64,000 nucleotides of DNA, taken from assembly GCA_024128875.1 (NCBI GenBank), contig JAMYFF010000009.1, positions 1 through 64,000 of the forward strand, in the 5' to 3' direction. The notes beneath the pieces were generated by a model. It did no database searches. It worked only from the letters and a program-made list of their open reading frames with translations, and was not told where the DNA came from. The DNA is from Salinilacustrithrix flava. Lineage in GTDB: Bacteria > Actinomycetota > Acidimicrobiia > Acidimicrobiales > Salinilacustritrichaceae. Made by a program: the position numbers and the translations under genes. Below, one piece after another: positions 25,216 through 33,486 of this stretch. The first letter of the stretch is position 1, and each line of letters begins with the position of its first letter.

Positions 25216-25587
25216 ATGGGAGCGCATGACGAACACTCGGGGATGCGTGTGCGACGTGGCATCTGGGCCGTGTCAGTGCTGGGCCTCGCGTCGTGCCTTG
25301 GGTGTTCCTGGGACCAGACAGCTTCCGAGCCTCCCGATCGAACAGGCATCGAAGACTGTCCTGCGGTCGGCGATACCATCGTCTTGGGCGAGATCGACCC
25401 GTACTGCATCGTCGATGACGACGTGGCGGTCTTCTTCGAGCGAATCGAGTGTCCAGATGGCCGGACTCTGATTGGGGACTCGGTCAACGGCTACGGGTTC
25501 GTCGGTGACCAGCTCGTGAGGTTCGACGAGGATCATTACCAGTGGGAACGAGAGCGTTGCGGAGCGCCGCCGACCACAGTGCCGTAG
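25216..25587 (+). CDS. Small lipoprotein, unknown function
   Basis: 123 residues from ATG 25216, or 114 from ATG 25243. The second start places the basic M-R-V-R-R directly before a hydrophobic stretch ending in lipobox S-C-L-G-C, and may be the true one. The mature part is short, acidic, with several Cys (D-C-P, Y-C-I, E-C-P, R-C-G), perhaps two disulfides, and no family I recognise. Its GC content is lower than the surroundings, as in the two small genes before it. It ends before the DksA-like gene with convergent transcription. Confidence 0.6.
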   Translation: MGAHDEHSGMRVRRGIWAVSVLGLASCLGCSWDQTASEPPDRTGIEDCPAVGDTIVLGEIDPYCIVDDDVAVFFERIECPDGRTLIGDSVNGYGFVGDQLVRFDEDHYQWERERCGAPPTTVP

Positions 25588-25724
25588 CCGTCCCTACGTG
25601 CCGTTAGCCGGGCCGCGAGTTGCGGCTGCGAACTACCGCCATCCTGATCTTCGCCGAGAATCCACGTTCTGTAAAGTTGCGATCCTGGACGGCCAGGTGG
25701 AGCCCGAACCGCCCTCCACCGCGC

Positions 25725-26096
25725 TCAGGCGCTGTGGCCGGCCGCCTTGCACTGGACGCACAGCGTCGTCCACGGCAGCGCCTCGAGGCGCTCCTCGGGC
25801 ACCTGGGTGCCGCACACCCGGCAGGTGCCGTAGGTCCCGTCCTCGATCGCCTGCTCGGCCCGGTCGACCTGGCGGAGGTGCTCCTCGGTGTCGGCGATGC
25901 GGGCTCGCACGCGGTCTCGCTCGACCACGCCGCCGTCGGGGTCTCCGCCCTCCTCGGAGAAGTCCGACTCGGCGACCTCGCGCCCCTCGTCGACCAGGCT
26001 GCGCAGCTGGCCCTGGAGGGCTTCGAGGATGCCTTCCAGCTCTCCGCGCTCCTTCCGGAGCCGGCGGCGGTGCTTCTCGTCGGTGCGAGCGGCCAT
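25725..26096 (-). CDS. DksA/TraR-type C4 zinc finger protein
   Basis: 123 residues. The N-terminal two thirds form a long helical hairpin (coiled-coil, E/R/D rich) with an acidic tip, D-F-S-E-E-G-G-D, and the C-terminus has the DksA zinc knuckle C-R-V-C-G with C-V-Q-C. DksA-like proteins reach into the RNA polymerase secondary channel. Actinobacterial relatives are shorter and their function is less sure. ATG 26096 has GGAGG at seven bases; upstream reading is not supported. Convergent with the lipoprotein gene at 25216. Confidence 0.88.
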   Translation of the reverse strand: MAARTDEKHRRRLRKERGELEGILEALQGQLRSLVDEGREVAESDFSEEGGDPDGGVVERDRVRARIADTEEHLRQVDRAEQAIEDGTYGTCRVCGTQVPEERLEALPWTTLCVQCKAAGHSA

Positions 26097-26224
26097 GGGT
26101 GGTCCTCCGTCGGTGGTCGGCGCCTGTCGGACGACGGCGCACGGGCGCACCTTCCCACATGCGCCCCCGTTCCAGAAGTGCAGCACCGGGTGTGGTCATT
26201 TCGTCACAGTGACGGAACCAGTGA

Positions 26225-26581
26225 CTAGTCCGGTGCTCGGCCTTCGCGCCCGAGGGATTCGACCACCGGCCGCGCTGCGTCGAGCAGCCAGTCCAGGGCC
26301 TCGCGGTACTCCGCCCGGGTCGGTGAACCGGTCAGGTCCCGTTCGACGTCCTCGACCGCGCACTCCAGCACGTAGAGCCGGTCACGAAGGTCGTCCATCG
26401 CCTGGCGGGTGAGGACCAGCTCGTGCTCGGACAGGCCGACCTCGCTCGCCCGCTGGCGGGCCTCGTAGTCGCGCTGCCGGCACGACCGGCGGCAGAACTC
26501 GCGGGGACGGCCGGGCCCGACGGTGACGGTGAAGCGCCGGGCGCACCAGCGGCAGCGTCGCTCGACGGTCTCGGCGGCCAT
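26225..26581 (-). CDS. Small four-cysteine zinc-binding protein
   Basis: 118 residues. The N-terminus has C-R-W-C about residues 10-13 and F-C-R-R-S-C about 29-34, so a probable zinc knuckle, then a predicted helical C-terminal half. I know this type as an uncharacterised actinobacterial protein; nucleic-acid binding is possible. A -10 hexamer TACCGT (reverse strand, 26588-26593) lies 6 bases before ATG 26581, supporting this start over the longer frame. It is divergent from the 54-residue gene at 26628 with a 46-base gap. Confidence 0.7.
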   Translation of the reverse strand: MAAETVERRCRWCARRFTVTVGPGRPREFCRRSCRQRDYEARQRASEVGLSEHELVLTRQAMDDLRDRLYVLECAVEDVERDLTGSPTRAEYREALDWLLDAARPVVESLGREGRAPD

Positions 26582-26587
26582 GCCCGG

Positions 26588-26593
26588 ACGGTA
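26588..26593 (-). promoter_or_regulatory. -10 element TACCGT, leaderless start of zinc protein gene
   Basis: Reverse-strand TACCGT, 6 bases, then ATG 26581. Confidence 0.5.
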
Positions 26594-26627
26594 CCGAGCG
26601 CCCGGGCGACCTGGCAGGATCTCCGCC

Positions 26628-26792
26628 ATGGGTCTGTTCCGCAGGAAGGGCAAGGACGACTTCAAGGCGCTGTCGAAGCAGCGCCGGGTCGTCGAGGACG
26701 AGCAGCCGTGGTTCGCCCAGGACGACGACGGCCCCGAGCTCGACATCGAGACCGGCATCGGCTCGAACCTGCGCCGCGACGACGCGGACTAG
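26628..26792 (+). CDS. Small charged protein, 54 residues
   Basis: 54 residues, beginning M-G-L-F-R-R-K-G-K-D-D-F and ending with D-D-A-D; basic at the front, acidic at the back, without a domain I can name. The start follows CAGGAT by 7 bases (a weaker variant of the window's -10 pattern), and AGGA could instead act as a Shine-Dalgarno. It lies 11 bases upstream of the PemK/MazF-like gene on the same strand. That makes it a candidate partner, but antitoxin character is not visible. Confidence 0.6.
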   Translation: MGLFRRKGKDDFKALSKQRRVVEDEQPWFAQDDDGPELDIETGIGSNLRRDDAD

Positions 26793-26803
26793 TCACCCCA
26801 CTC

Positions 26804-27403
26804 GTGCCGGTCGACCCGGACCACCGCGTCGTCACCGCCACGGTCATCGGCGTCCCTGCTCCGGGCACCGTCGTGTGGCGGGCCGACGGTGAACGGACCC
26901 GGGACGGCTCCCCCGTCACCGGCGACCTGGACGACCCCGACGGAGCGCTCCGCCCCGGCGATCACGTCGTCCTCGAGGTGGTCCGAGACCGGTTCCGCTG
27001 GCTGGTGGTGGAGGTGGTCGACCGGATCCCCCGACCCCGCTCCCCCGCCCGTCCCCGGCGGCCGCACGCCCACCCGGCCCGTCCCCCGGGGACCGTGCTG
27101 ATCGCGTGGCTGCCCTTCACCCGGGACGATGACGACGGTCCGGGCAAGCACCGCCCCTGCGTGGTGCTCCGCTCGACCGACCCGAACGTGATCCGGGCCC
27201 GTCCCCTCTACGACCCGGGAAGCGCCGTGGCCCGCAGCTCCGGGGGCGTGCAGCTCCAGGCGTGGCGGACGGCGGGGTTGGACAAGGCCAGCGTCGCGGT
27301 CGACCCGGTCGAGATCCCCGTCGCCCGGTGCGAGCAGACGCTCGGCCACCTCGCGCCCGTCGACCTCGCCGGGCTCGGCATCACCGGCCGTCGCCGACGC
27401 TGA
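26804..27403 (+). CDS. PemK/MazF-like protein with extra N-terminal domain
   Basis: 199 residues from GTG 26804. Residues 100-199 look like the PemK/MazF fold: V-L-I-A-W-L-P-F-T, the loop D-G-P-G-K-H-R-P-C-V-V-L and S-V-A-V-D-P-V-E-I-P-V-A-R-C near the end. Many family members are endoribonuclease toxins; here the catalytic Arg/Thr/Ser set cannot be confirmed by eye. Residues 1-75 are a separate beta-rich domain (V-T-A-T-V-I-G-V and P-G-D-H-V-V-L-E-V-V), possibly OB-like. A Pro/Arg-rich linker joins the two. The only nearby antitoxin candidate is the 54-residue gene at 26628. Confidence 0.6.
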   Translation: MPVDPDHRVVTATVIGVPAPGTVVWRADGERTRDGSPVTGDLDDPDGALRPGDHVVLEVVRDRFRWLVVEVVDRIPRPRSPARPRRPHAHPARPPGTVLIAWLPFTRDDDDGPGKHRPCVVLRSTDPNVIRARPLYDPGSAVARSSGGVQLQAWRTAGLDKASVAVDPVEIPVARCEQTLGHLAPVDLAGLGITGRRRR

Positions 27404-27445
27404 CTGCGACGGGGGCACTGCCAGCTCGGAGAGGGGCGGATCGCC

Positions 27446-28426
27446 TCAGGGGGCGATGAGCACGGCGAACGTCTCATCGATGCGATCGGCCCACCGCCGC
27501 TTGTAGGGCATGTCCATGCCGAGGTCGTAGACGTCGATGCCGGTCCCCTCGAGGGCCTCGAGCTGGTGGATCTGCAGCAGGTGGCCGATGCCGAGAGCAC
27601 GGACGCCAGCGTCGTGGGACAGTTGCAGGCCCCGGTAGGTGCGGCCCCGCACGCCTCCGAGCACGTAGCCGATGTCCCGCTCCCCCTGGCGGGCGAAGAG
27701 CAGGCGCAGCTGGTCGCCGGCGGCCAGGCGCCAGGCCATGCGCCGGTAGAAGCCGGCCAGGGACTCGCTGGCCAGGCCGGTGCCCTCCTCCCCCTTCCAG
27801 CTCCGCGCCTCGACCGCGAGCACGCGGTCCATGGCCTCGTCGGGTGCGAGCGCCGAGCAGTCGACGACCGCGACGCCGGCGTCCTCGGCTCGACGGCGCA
27901 CCTGGCGCAGGCGCTGGCGGAAGCGACTCGATCGCCGAGCCAGCCACGGCTCGAGCCCACCGGACAGGTCGGCCCGCAACCGCTGCTCCGTCGGCCCCTG
28001 CAGCAGCCGGCGCTGCTCGCCCAGCACCCGCACCAGGCACTGCAGCCCGATGCCGTCGAGGCGCTGGCCGGTGACCACGGCGACGTCGTGGTCGTCGAGC
28101 CGCAGGCGGGCGGCGAGCAGGCGGGCGGCCTGCACCGGGTGCCCGACCATCGGCGTGGCGAAGCCCCACACCGGATCCAGTCCGAGCAGCAGCCGGCTGC
28201 CGTCCTCGGCCGTGGCTCGCCGCAGCCCGGCGAAGGACGAGCCGTCACCGAGGACGATCGGCGCGCCGTGCTCGGGGAACGACGCCGCGGCCGAGAACGA
28301 CCAGATGCTCGAGGCGCAGAACTCGTCCGCATCCGGGGTCCGGTCGACCGCCGCGTCCCACGCCTGGGCCACCAGGTCGAGCTGGTCGGCCTCGATGCGC
28401 ACGGCGGACCCGGTCACGGCGGACAC
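27446..28426 (-). CDS. FemAB/BioF2-type GNAT N-acyltransferase
   Basis: 326 residues from GTG 28426. The C-terminal half has the GNAT-fold pattern of the FemAB/Acetyltransf_6 group, with [24 protein letters not shown] and Y-K-R-R-W. A second, degenerate half fills the N-terminus ([12 protein letters not shown]). Related proteins transfer amino acids or acyl groups to cell-wall precursors. A TACTGT -10 lies 6 bases before the GTG, and it is divergent from the glycine riboswitch. Substrate unknown. Confidence 0.72.
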   Translation of the reverse strand: MSAVTGSAVRIEADQLDLVAQAWDAAVDRTPDADEFCASSIWSFSAAASFPEHGAPIVLGDGSSFAGLRRATAEDGSRLLLGLDPVWGFATPMVGHPVQAARLLAARLRLDDHDVAVVTGQRLDGIGLQCLVRVLGEQRRLLQGPTEQRLRADLSGGLEPWLARRSSRFRQRLRQVRRRAEDAGVAVVDCSALAPDEAMDRVLAVEARSWKGEEGTGLASESLAGFYRRMAWRLAAGDQLRLLFARQGERDIGYVLGGVRGRTYRGLQLSHDAGVRALGIGHLLQIHQLEALEGTGIDVYDLGMDMPYKRRWADRIDETFAVLIAP

Positions 28427-28432
28427 GGCTGC

Positions 28433-28438
28433 ACAGTA
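28433..28438 (-). promoter_or_regulatory. -10 element TACTGT, leaderless start of GNAT gene
   Basis: Reverse-strand TACTGT, 6 bases, then GTG 28426. Confidence 0.5.
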
Positions 28439-28455
28439 GGGCCGAGGCCGGGGTC

Positions 28456-28461
28456 TACGAT
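28456..28461 (+). promoter_or_regulatory. -10 element TACGAT of riboswitch-gcvP transcript
   Basis: TACGAT lies about 20 bases upstream of the first glycine aptamer, the right place for a transcription start near 28468. No clear -35 was found. Confidence 0.5.
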
Positions 28462-28483
28462 GGCGGCGCTGACGACCCCCGAC

Positions 28484-28648
28484 GGGAGAGTCCCGCCCCA
28501 CCGCCAGTGGGGAGGGCGCCGAAGGAGCAACCGCCCCGGAACCTCTCAGGCCACCGGACCGCCGGGACGAGGCACCTCTGGAGAGCAGCCTGCGGGCTCA
28601 CCGAAGGAGCAAGCCCGGCCTCGCCGGGCGAATCTCTCAGGTCACGGA
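28484..28648 (+). ncRNA. Tandem glycine riboswitch
   Basis: Two glycine aptamers in series. Aptamer 1 (about 28484-28553) has CGGGAGAG, then GCCGAAGGAGCAA and CCTCTCAGG. Aptamer 2 (about 28566-28645) has CTGGAGAG, then ACCGAAGGAGCAA and ATCTCTCAGG. These are the conserved strands of the glycine class. The tandem arrangement and position ahead of gcvP, a glycine-degrading enzyme, match known practice: glycine binding turns gene expression on. Neither gcvH nor gcvT in this window has such a leader. Confidence 0.95.
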
Positions 28649-28656
28649 ACAGAAGG

Positions 28657-28685
28657 GGCTCCACGCCGACGCGCACCAGGGAGCC
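28657..28685 (+). promoter_or_regulatory. Hairpin masking the gcvP ribosome binding site
   Basis: GGCTCC (28657-28662) pairs with GGAGCC (28680-28685), which overlaps the likely Shine-Dalgarno AGGGAG (28678-28683) of gcvP. This hairpin follows the second aptamer by about 10 bases and could be the expression platform, hiding the site without glycine. No terminator-like T tract is seen, so translational control is favoured. Inference from pairing only. Confidence 0.5.
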
Positions 28686-28692
28686 TCCACCC

Positions 28693-31548
28693 ATGACCAG
28701 CACCGCACCGATCCCGAACCCGGGCTTCCCGAGCCGCCACATCGGCCCCCGAGGTGACGAGATCGCCACGATGCTCGACGTCGTCGGCGCCGGTTCCCTC
28801 GACGAGCTCATCGATCAGGCCGTGCCGTCGTCGATCCGCTCGACCGAACCCCTGGACCTGCCCGAGGCCGCGTCGGAGGAGGAAGCCCTCGCCGAGCTGC
28901 GGGCCCTGGCCGGGGCCAACGTCGTGCGCACCGCCATGATCGGCCTCGGCTACCACGGCACCCACACGCCGCCGGTCATCCGCCGGAACGTGCTGGAGGA
29001 TCCCGCCTGGTACACCGCCTACACCCCGTACCAGCCCGAGATCTCCCAGGGCCGCCTCGAGGCGCTGCTCAACTTCCAGACCGTCATCACCGACCTCACC
29101 GGGACCGAGCTGGCGAACTCCTCACTGCTCGACGAGGGCACCGCAGCGGCCGAGGCCATGGCCATGTGCGGCCGGTTGGTGAAGGGTGACCGCCCCCGCT
29201 TCGTCGTCGCCGCTGACACCTTCCCCCAGACCATCGCGGTGCTCGAGGCCCGGGCCGATGCCATCGGGGTCACCGTCGACGTGGTGGACGACGTGGCCGC
29301 CGCCGACCTCTCCGACGCCGCCGGTGTGCTGGTCCAGCACCCCGCGGCGTCCGGCGCGGTCGTGGACCCCTCCCCCGCCATCGACGCCGCCCACGCAGCC
29401 GGCGCACTCGCCGTCGTGGCCACCGACCTGCTGGCCTGCACCGTCCTGACCCCGCCCGGCGAGCTCGGCGCCGACATCGTGGTCGGCTCGTCGCAGCGCT
29501 TCGGCGTGCCCCTCGGCTTCGGCGGCCCTCACGCCGGCTTCATGGGCTGCCGGGAGGAGTACAAGCGGACCCTGCCCGGACGCCTCGTCGGCGTCTCGGT
29601 CGATGCCGCAGGCCGGCCCGCCACCCGCCTCGCGCTGCAGACGCGCGAGCAGCACATCCGTCGCGAGAAGGCGACGTCCAACATCTGCACCGCCCAGGTG
29701 CTCCTGGCTGTCATCGCCTCGATGTACGCCGTGTACCACGGCCCCGAGGGGCTGCGGGCCATCGCCGGGCGCGTCCATGGACTGACCAGTGCCTTCGCAG
29801 CCCGGCTGGAGCAGGCCGGCCGGACCGTCCGCAACGACGCCTGGTTCGACACGCTCACCGTCGAGGTCCCGGGCGAGGCCGCCGGCGTCGTCGAGCGGGC
29901 CGCCGAGGAGGGCATCGACATCCGCCTGGTCGACGCCGACACCGTGTCCCTCGCGTTCGACGAGACCTGCACCGAGGCCACCGCGGATCGCCTCGCCGCC
30001 GCCTTCGGTGCCGCAGCAGGAGAACTGCCAGAACGGAGAGAGGTGCTGCCCGACGGGCTCGTGCGCACGAGCGGCTACCTCACCCACCCGACCTTCCACT
30101 CGTACCGCTCCGAGACCGAGATGCTGCGGTACCTGCGCCGCCTGTCGGACAAGGACGTGGCCCTGGACCGGGCGATGATCCCGCTCGGGTCCTGCACGAT
30201 GAAGCTCAACGCCACCGCGGAGATGGAGCCCATCTCCTGGCCCGGCTTCGCCAACCTGCACCCGTTCGTTCCGGCGGCCAGCAGCCAGGGCTACCGCACG
30301 CTCATCGACCAGCTCGAGGCGTGGCTGGTCGAGGTCACCGGCTACGACGCGGTGAGCTTCCAGCCCAACGCCGGCTCCCAGGGCGAGCTGGCCGGCCTCC
30401 TCGCCATCCGCACGTTCCACGACGCCAACGGCGACACCGACCGTCGGGTCTGCCTCATCCCCTCCTCGGCCCACGGCACCAACGCCGCCTCCGCGGTCAT
30501 GGCCGGCATGCGGGTCGTGGTCGTGGCCTGCGACGACGACGGCAACGTCGACGTCGACGACCTCAAGGCCAAGGTCACCGACCACGCCGACACCCTCGCC
30601 GGGTTGATGGTCACCTACCCCTCCACCCACGGCGTGTTCGAGACCCGGATCCGCGAGATCTGCGACCTCGTCCACGACCACGACGGCCAGGTGTACCTCG
30701 ACGGCGCCAACCTGAACGCCCTCGTCGGGGTGGCCAAGCCGGGCGAGTTCGGCGCCGACGTGAGCCACCTGAACCTGCACAAGACGTTCTGCATCCCCCA
30801 CGGCGGCGGCGGCCCCGGCGTCGGTCCCGTCGCCGTGCGATCGCACCTGGCCCCGTACCTGCCGAACCACCCCCTCGACGACGCCGCCGGCCCGGCAACG
30901 GGTCCCGGCCCCGTGTCGGCGGCGCCGTACGGCTCGGCCGGCATCCTGCCCATCTCGTGGGCCTACGTGCGGATGATGGGCGGCCCCGGCCTCACCCGGG
31001 CCACCCACCTGGCGATCCTCAACGCCAACTACGTCGCCGCCCGCCTCGGCGAGCGATACCCGGTGCTCTACGCGGGCGAGCACGGCCGGGTCGCCCACGA
31101 GTGCATCGTCGACCTGCGCGACATCACCCGCCGCACCGGCGTCACCGTCGACGACGTCGCCAAGCGCCTCGTGGACTACGGCTTCCACGCCCCCACGATG
31201 AGCTTCCCGGTCGCCGGCACGCTCATGATCGAGCCGACCGAGTCCGAGCCTCTGGCCGAGATCGACCGGTTCTGCGACGCGATGCTGGCGATCGCCGACG
31301 AGATCGCCGAGATCGAGTCCGGGGCGGTCGCCCACGACGACTCGGCCCTCGCCCACGCCCCCCACACCGCCGAGGACCTCCTCGTCGCCGAGTGGGACCG
31401 CGCCTACACCCGCGAGCAGGCGGCGTACCCGGTCGACGGGCTGCGCCAGGCCAAGTACTGGCCGCCCGTGAGCCGCATCGACGGGGCGGCCGGGGATCGC
31501 AACCTCGTGTGCGCGTGCCCGCCCCCGGAGGCCTTCGCGGAGGGCTGA
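28693..31548 (+). CDS. gcvP: Glycine decarboxylase P protein, single-chain
   Basis: 951 residues: a fused P protein (the two-subunit form would be split near residue 450). The N-terminal half has P-S-R-H-I-G-P-R and the C-terminal half carries the PLP Lys about residue 697 in [17 protein letters not shown]. It decarboxylates glycine and hands the aminomethyl group to GcvH. ATG 28693 is chosen because the family begins at this P-S-R-H-I-G block; the frame is open into the riboswitch, which is not coding. Regulation: tandem glycine riboswitch upstream plus a putative Shine-Dalgarno-masking hairpin. Confidence 0.97.
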   Translation: MTSTAPIPNPGFPSRHIGPRGDEIATMLDVVGAGSLDELIDQAVPSSIRSTEPLDLPEAASEEEALAELRALAGANVVRTAMIGLGYHGTHTPPVIRRNVLEDPAWYTAYTPYQPEISQGRLEALLNFQTVITDLTGTELANSSLLDEGTAAAEAMAMCGRLVKGDRPRFVVAADTFPQTIAVLEARADAIGVTVDVVDDVAAADLSDAAGVLVQHPAASGAVVDPSPAIDAAHAAGALAVVATDLLACTVLTPPGELGADIVVGSSQRFGVPLGFGGPHAGFMGCREEYKRTLPGRLVGVSVDAAGRPATRLALQTREQHIRREKATSNICTAQVLLAVIASMYAVYHGPEGLRAIAGRVHGLTSAFAARLEQAGRTVRNDAWFDTLTVEVPGEAAGVVERAAEEGIDIRLVDADTVSLAFDETCTEATADRLAAAFGAAAGELPERREVLPDGLVRTSGYLTHPTFHSYRSETEMLRYLRRLSDKDVALDRAMIPLGSCTMKLNATAEMEPISWPGFANLHPFVPAASSQGYRTLIDQLEAWLVEVTGYDAVSFQPNAGSQGELAGLLAIRTFHDANGDTDRRVCLIPSSAHGTNAASAVMAGMRVVVVACDDDGNVDVDDLKAKVTDHADTLAGLMVTYPSTHGVFETRIREICDLVHDHDGQVYLDGANLNALVGVAKPGEFGADVSHLNLHKTFCIPHGGGGPGVGPVAVRSHLAPYLPNHPLDDAAGPATGPGPVSAAPYGSAGILPISWAYVRMMGGPGLTRATHLAILNANYVAARLGERYPVLYAGEHGRVAHECIVDLRDITRRTGVTVDDVAKRLVDYGFHAPTMSFPVAGTLMIEPTESEPLAEIDRFCDAMLAIADEIAEIESGAVAHDDSALAHAPHTAEDLLVAEWDRAYTREQAAYPVDGLRQAKYWPPVSRIDGAAGDRNLVCACPPPEAFAEG

Positions 31549-31580
31549 AAGCGCAATCGTCGGGGCCGGGACGGCTCGGT

Positions 31581-31586
31581 TAGCCT
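31581..31586 (+). promoter_or_regulatory. -10 element TAGCCT before RG-rich protein gene
   Basis: TAGCCT lies 11 bases before ATG 31598, giving at most a 4-base leader. There is no Shine-Dalgarno. Confidence 0.4.
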
Positions 31587-31597
31587 GGCAACCCGCT

Positions 31598-33187
31598 ATG
31601 GCCACCCGGATCGACATCGAACTCACCAGCCGCCAGGACGAGGGAAAGACCTTCACCTGGCGGGCCGCGGGGGCTCGCCAGCCCAAGGGTGCGGCCGATG
31701 CGTCGCTGTTCCCGGAGAGCGCCGAGGTCGGTGACGAGTTCCGCGTCGACACCGAGATGGACGTCGACGGCATCCGGGTCACGCAGGTGATCCCGCCCAA
31801 GGGCAAGGAGCCCAAGAAGGTCGAGACCCTCGAGCTCATCACCCGCGACGACGAGCCGCTGGTGACCGAGGTCCGGGCCGAGCGAGGCCGTGGCCGAGGC
31901 GATCGCGGCGACCGTGGTCCCCGCCGGGGCGGCGGTGGCCGCAAGGACGGCGACCGTGGCCCTCGTGGTGAGGGTGGCGATCGCGGCCCGCGGGGCGAAG
32001 GCGGCCGCCGGGGCGGCAACGACCGTCCCCGCACCCCGGCCAAGCCCAAGCTGCCCCCGAAGCCGAAGCCCCCGCGCCTCAAGGCCGGCAAGGCCCACCG
32101 CAACGCCCTCATCGACACCCTCCCCGAGGAGCAGAAGGCCGTCGCCCAGGAGCTGCTCCGCGGCGGGCTGCAGGCCGTGCGCACGGGGCTCGAGAAGCAG
32201 AACGAGCAGCGCAAGGTCGAGGGCCAGGACCCCATCGACGAGGGGCCCATCGTCACCCTCGCCGAGGAGCTGCTGGTGAAGGTCCGCGCCGCCGAGTGGC
32301 GCGATCGGGCCGAGGCCGCCCTGGAGCAGTCCGAGACCGTCGACCTGCGCGACCTGCGCACCGTCGTCACCGCGTCAGACGGCGCGGCCAAGGACGACGA
32401 GACCCGAGCCCTGGCCGCCAAGGTGCGCACCGCCCTCAACGAGCGCCTCGACGCCGACCAGCAGGCCTGGGTGGCCGAGGTCGTGGAGATGCTCGACGAC
32501 GACCGCGTCGTCCGGGCCCTGCACCTGTCGTCCCGCCCGCCCAAGGCCGGCGCCCCGCTGCCCGCCCCCGTCGCGCTGCGCCTCGTCGAGGCCGCCAACG
32601 CGTCGATGAGCAGCGAGACCTCCGCCGACCGCTGGAGCTACATCCTCGAGGCGCTGGCCCACTCCCCCGTGCGTCGCCAGGTGGTCCCCGTGTCGCTGCC
32701 CGGCACCGTCTCCGACGAGCTGAAGGCCACCATCGCCCGCCACGGCAGCCGCCTCCCCGAGATCGCGCAGATCTTCGGCGTCGAGCCCGACCCGAAGGCC
32801 GGCCGGGACGCCAGCCGGCGCAAGCGCCGCAGCGGCGGCAAGCCCAAGAAGGACGCCAAGCCCGGCGACGCCAAGGGCGAGCGCAAGGCCGACAAGGCCG
32901 AGGGAGGCAAGCCCAAGGCCGATGAGCCGAAGGCCGATGAGCCCAAGGCCGATGAGCCCAAGGCCGATCCCACGCCCGAGCAGCCCGCAGCCGAGCAGCC
33001 CGTCGCCGACGCGGCCACGACGGACGCGCCCGCCCCGGAGGCCCAGCCCGAGCAGGACGCGGCGGCCGTCCCCGAAGCCGTCGAGCAGGCGCCCACCGAG
33101 GCGCCGGCCCCGGAGATCCCCGCCGCCGAGGCGCTCGAGGCCGAGCAGGCCACGGGCGACGACGCCCCCGAGGACGACAAGACCTGA
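31598..33187 (+). CDS. RG-rich, low-complexity protein, unknown function
   Basis: 529 residues in four parts. 1-90: a compact N-terminal domain (I-D-I-E-L-T-S-R-Q-D-E-G, T-W-R-A-A-G-A-R-Q-P-K-G-A). 90-150: Arg/Gly/Asp-rich repeats such as R-G-R-G-D-R-G and G-P-R-G-E-G-G, resembling RGG boxes of RNA-binding proteins. 155-395: an alpha-helical domain of unknown type. 400-529: Lys/Ala/Pro/Glu low-complexity tail with three copies of K-A-D-E-P encoded by near-identical 15-base units. I recognise no named family. RNA binding is suggested by composition only. It is followed by a GC-hairpin before a convergent gene. Confidence 0.7.
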   Translation: MATRIDIELTSRQDEGKTFTWRAAGARQPKGAADASLFPESAEVGDEFRVDTEMDVDGIRVTQVIPPKGKEPKKVETLELITRDDEPLVTEVRAERGRGRGDRGDRGPRRGGGGRKDGDRGPRGEGGDRGPRGEGGRRGGNDRPRTPAKPKLPPKPKPPRLKAGKAHRNALIDTLPEEQKAVAQELLRGGLQAVRTGLEKQNEQRKVEGQDPIDEGPIVTLAEELLVKVRAAEWRDRAEAALEQSETVDLRDLRTVVTASDGAAKDDETRALAAKVRTALNERLDADQQAWVAEVVEMLDDDRVVRALHLSSRPPKAGAPLPAPVALRLVEAANASMSSETSADRWSYILEALAHSPVRRQVVPVSLPGTVSDELKATIARHGSRLPEIAQIFGVEPDPKAGRDASRRKRRSGGKPKKDAKPGDAKGERKADKAEGGKPKADEPKADEPKADEPKADPTPEQPAAEQPVADAATTDAPAPEAQPEQDAAAVPEAVEQAPTEAPAPEIPAAEALEAEQATGDDAPEDDKT

Positions 33188-33194
33188 GGTCGGC

Positions 33195-33215
33195 GCCGGC
33201 GCCCCCGGCGCCGGC
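33195..33215. terminator. GC hairpin between convergent genes, probable bidirectional terminator
   Basis: GCCGGCGCC pairs perfectly with GGCGCCGGC (9-bp stem, 3-base loop) and occupies almost the whole 28-base gap between the stop at 33187 and the zinc-ribbon gene stop at 33216. No T run follows on either strand, so termination may depend on pausing or Rho. Confidence 0.45.
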
Positions 33216-33416
33216 TCAGCGGGATTCGGTGCGGGAGGTCCGGGCCTGGCTCTGCCGGCCCCGGAACTCACCGGTGGACGCGTCCTCGTCCCAGCGGGCG
33301 CCGCAGGACGTGCACACGCAGGAGTCGACCCGCAACGACGCCAGGTACAGGCGGTCGATCTCGTAGGAGTCGCAGTAGGGGCACTGCAGTCGCCCCTGAC
33401 CCGGATCGCTGGACAC
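33216..33416 (-). CDS. Small zinc-ribbon protein
   Basis: 66 residues from GTG. C-P-Y-C (about 12-15) and C-T-S-C-G (about 35-38) form a two-knuckle zinc ribbon, followed by a charged Arg/Ser tail. Reverse-strand TACCCT (33423-33428) lies 6 bases before the GTG, supporting this start. It resembles short transcription-associated or ribosomal zinc ribbons, but no partner is indicated by the surroundings. Confidence 0.7.
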   Translation of the reverse strand: MSSDPGQGRLQCPYCDSYEIDRLYLASLRVDSCVCTSCGARWDEDASTGEFRGRQSQARTSRTESR

Positions 33417-33422
33417 GGCCGC

Positions 33423-33428
33423 AGGGTA
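33423..33428 (-). promoter_or_regulatory. -10 element TACCCT, leaderless start of zinc-ribbon gene
   Basis: Reverse-strand TACCCT, 6 bases, then GTG 33416. Confidence 0.5.
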
Positions 33429-33474
33429 CCGAACCCGTGGCGGTGCGCATGGACCGACGGCCCCGGAGCATCGC

Positions 33475-33480
33475 TACTGT
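33475..33480 (+). promoter_or_regulatory. -10 element TACTGT, leaderless start of crotonase gene
   Basis: TACTGT, 6 bases, then ATG 33487. It faces away from the zinc-ribbon promoter 50 bases upstream. Confidence 0.5.
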
Positions 33481-33486
33481 GCGCCC

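Noticed and set aside
29122-32598. Long reverse-strand frame opposite gcvP and the RG-rich protein
   Set aside because: Same cause; the forward genes have clear family motifs, and the reverse product has none.
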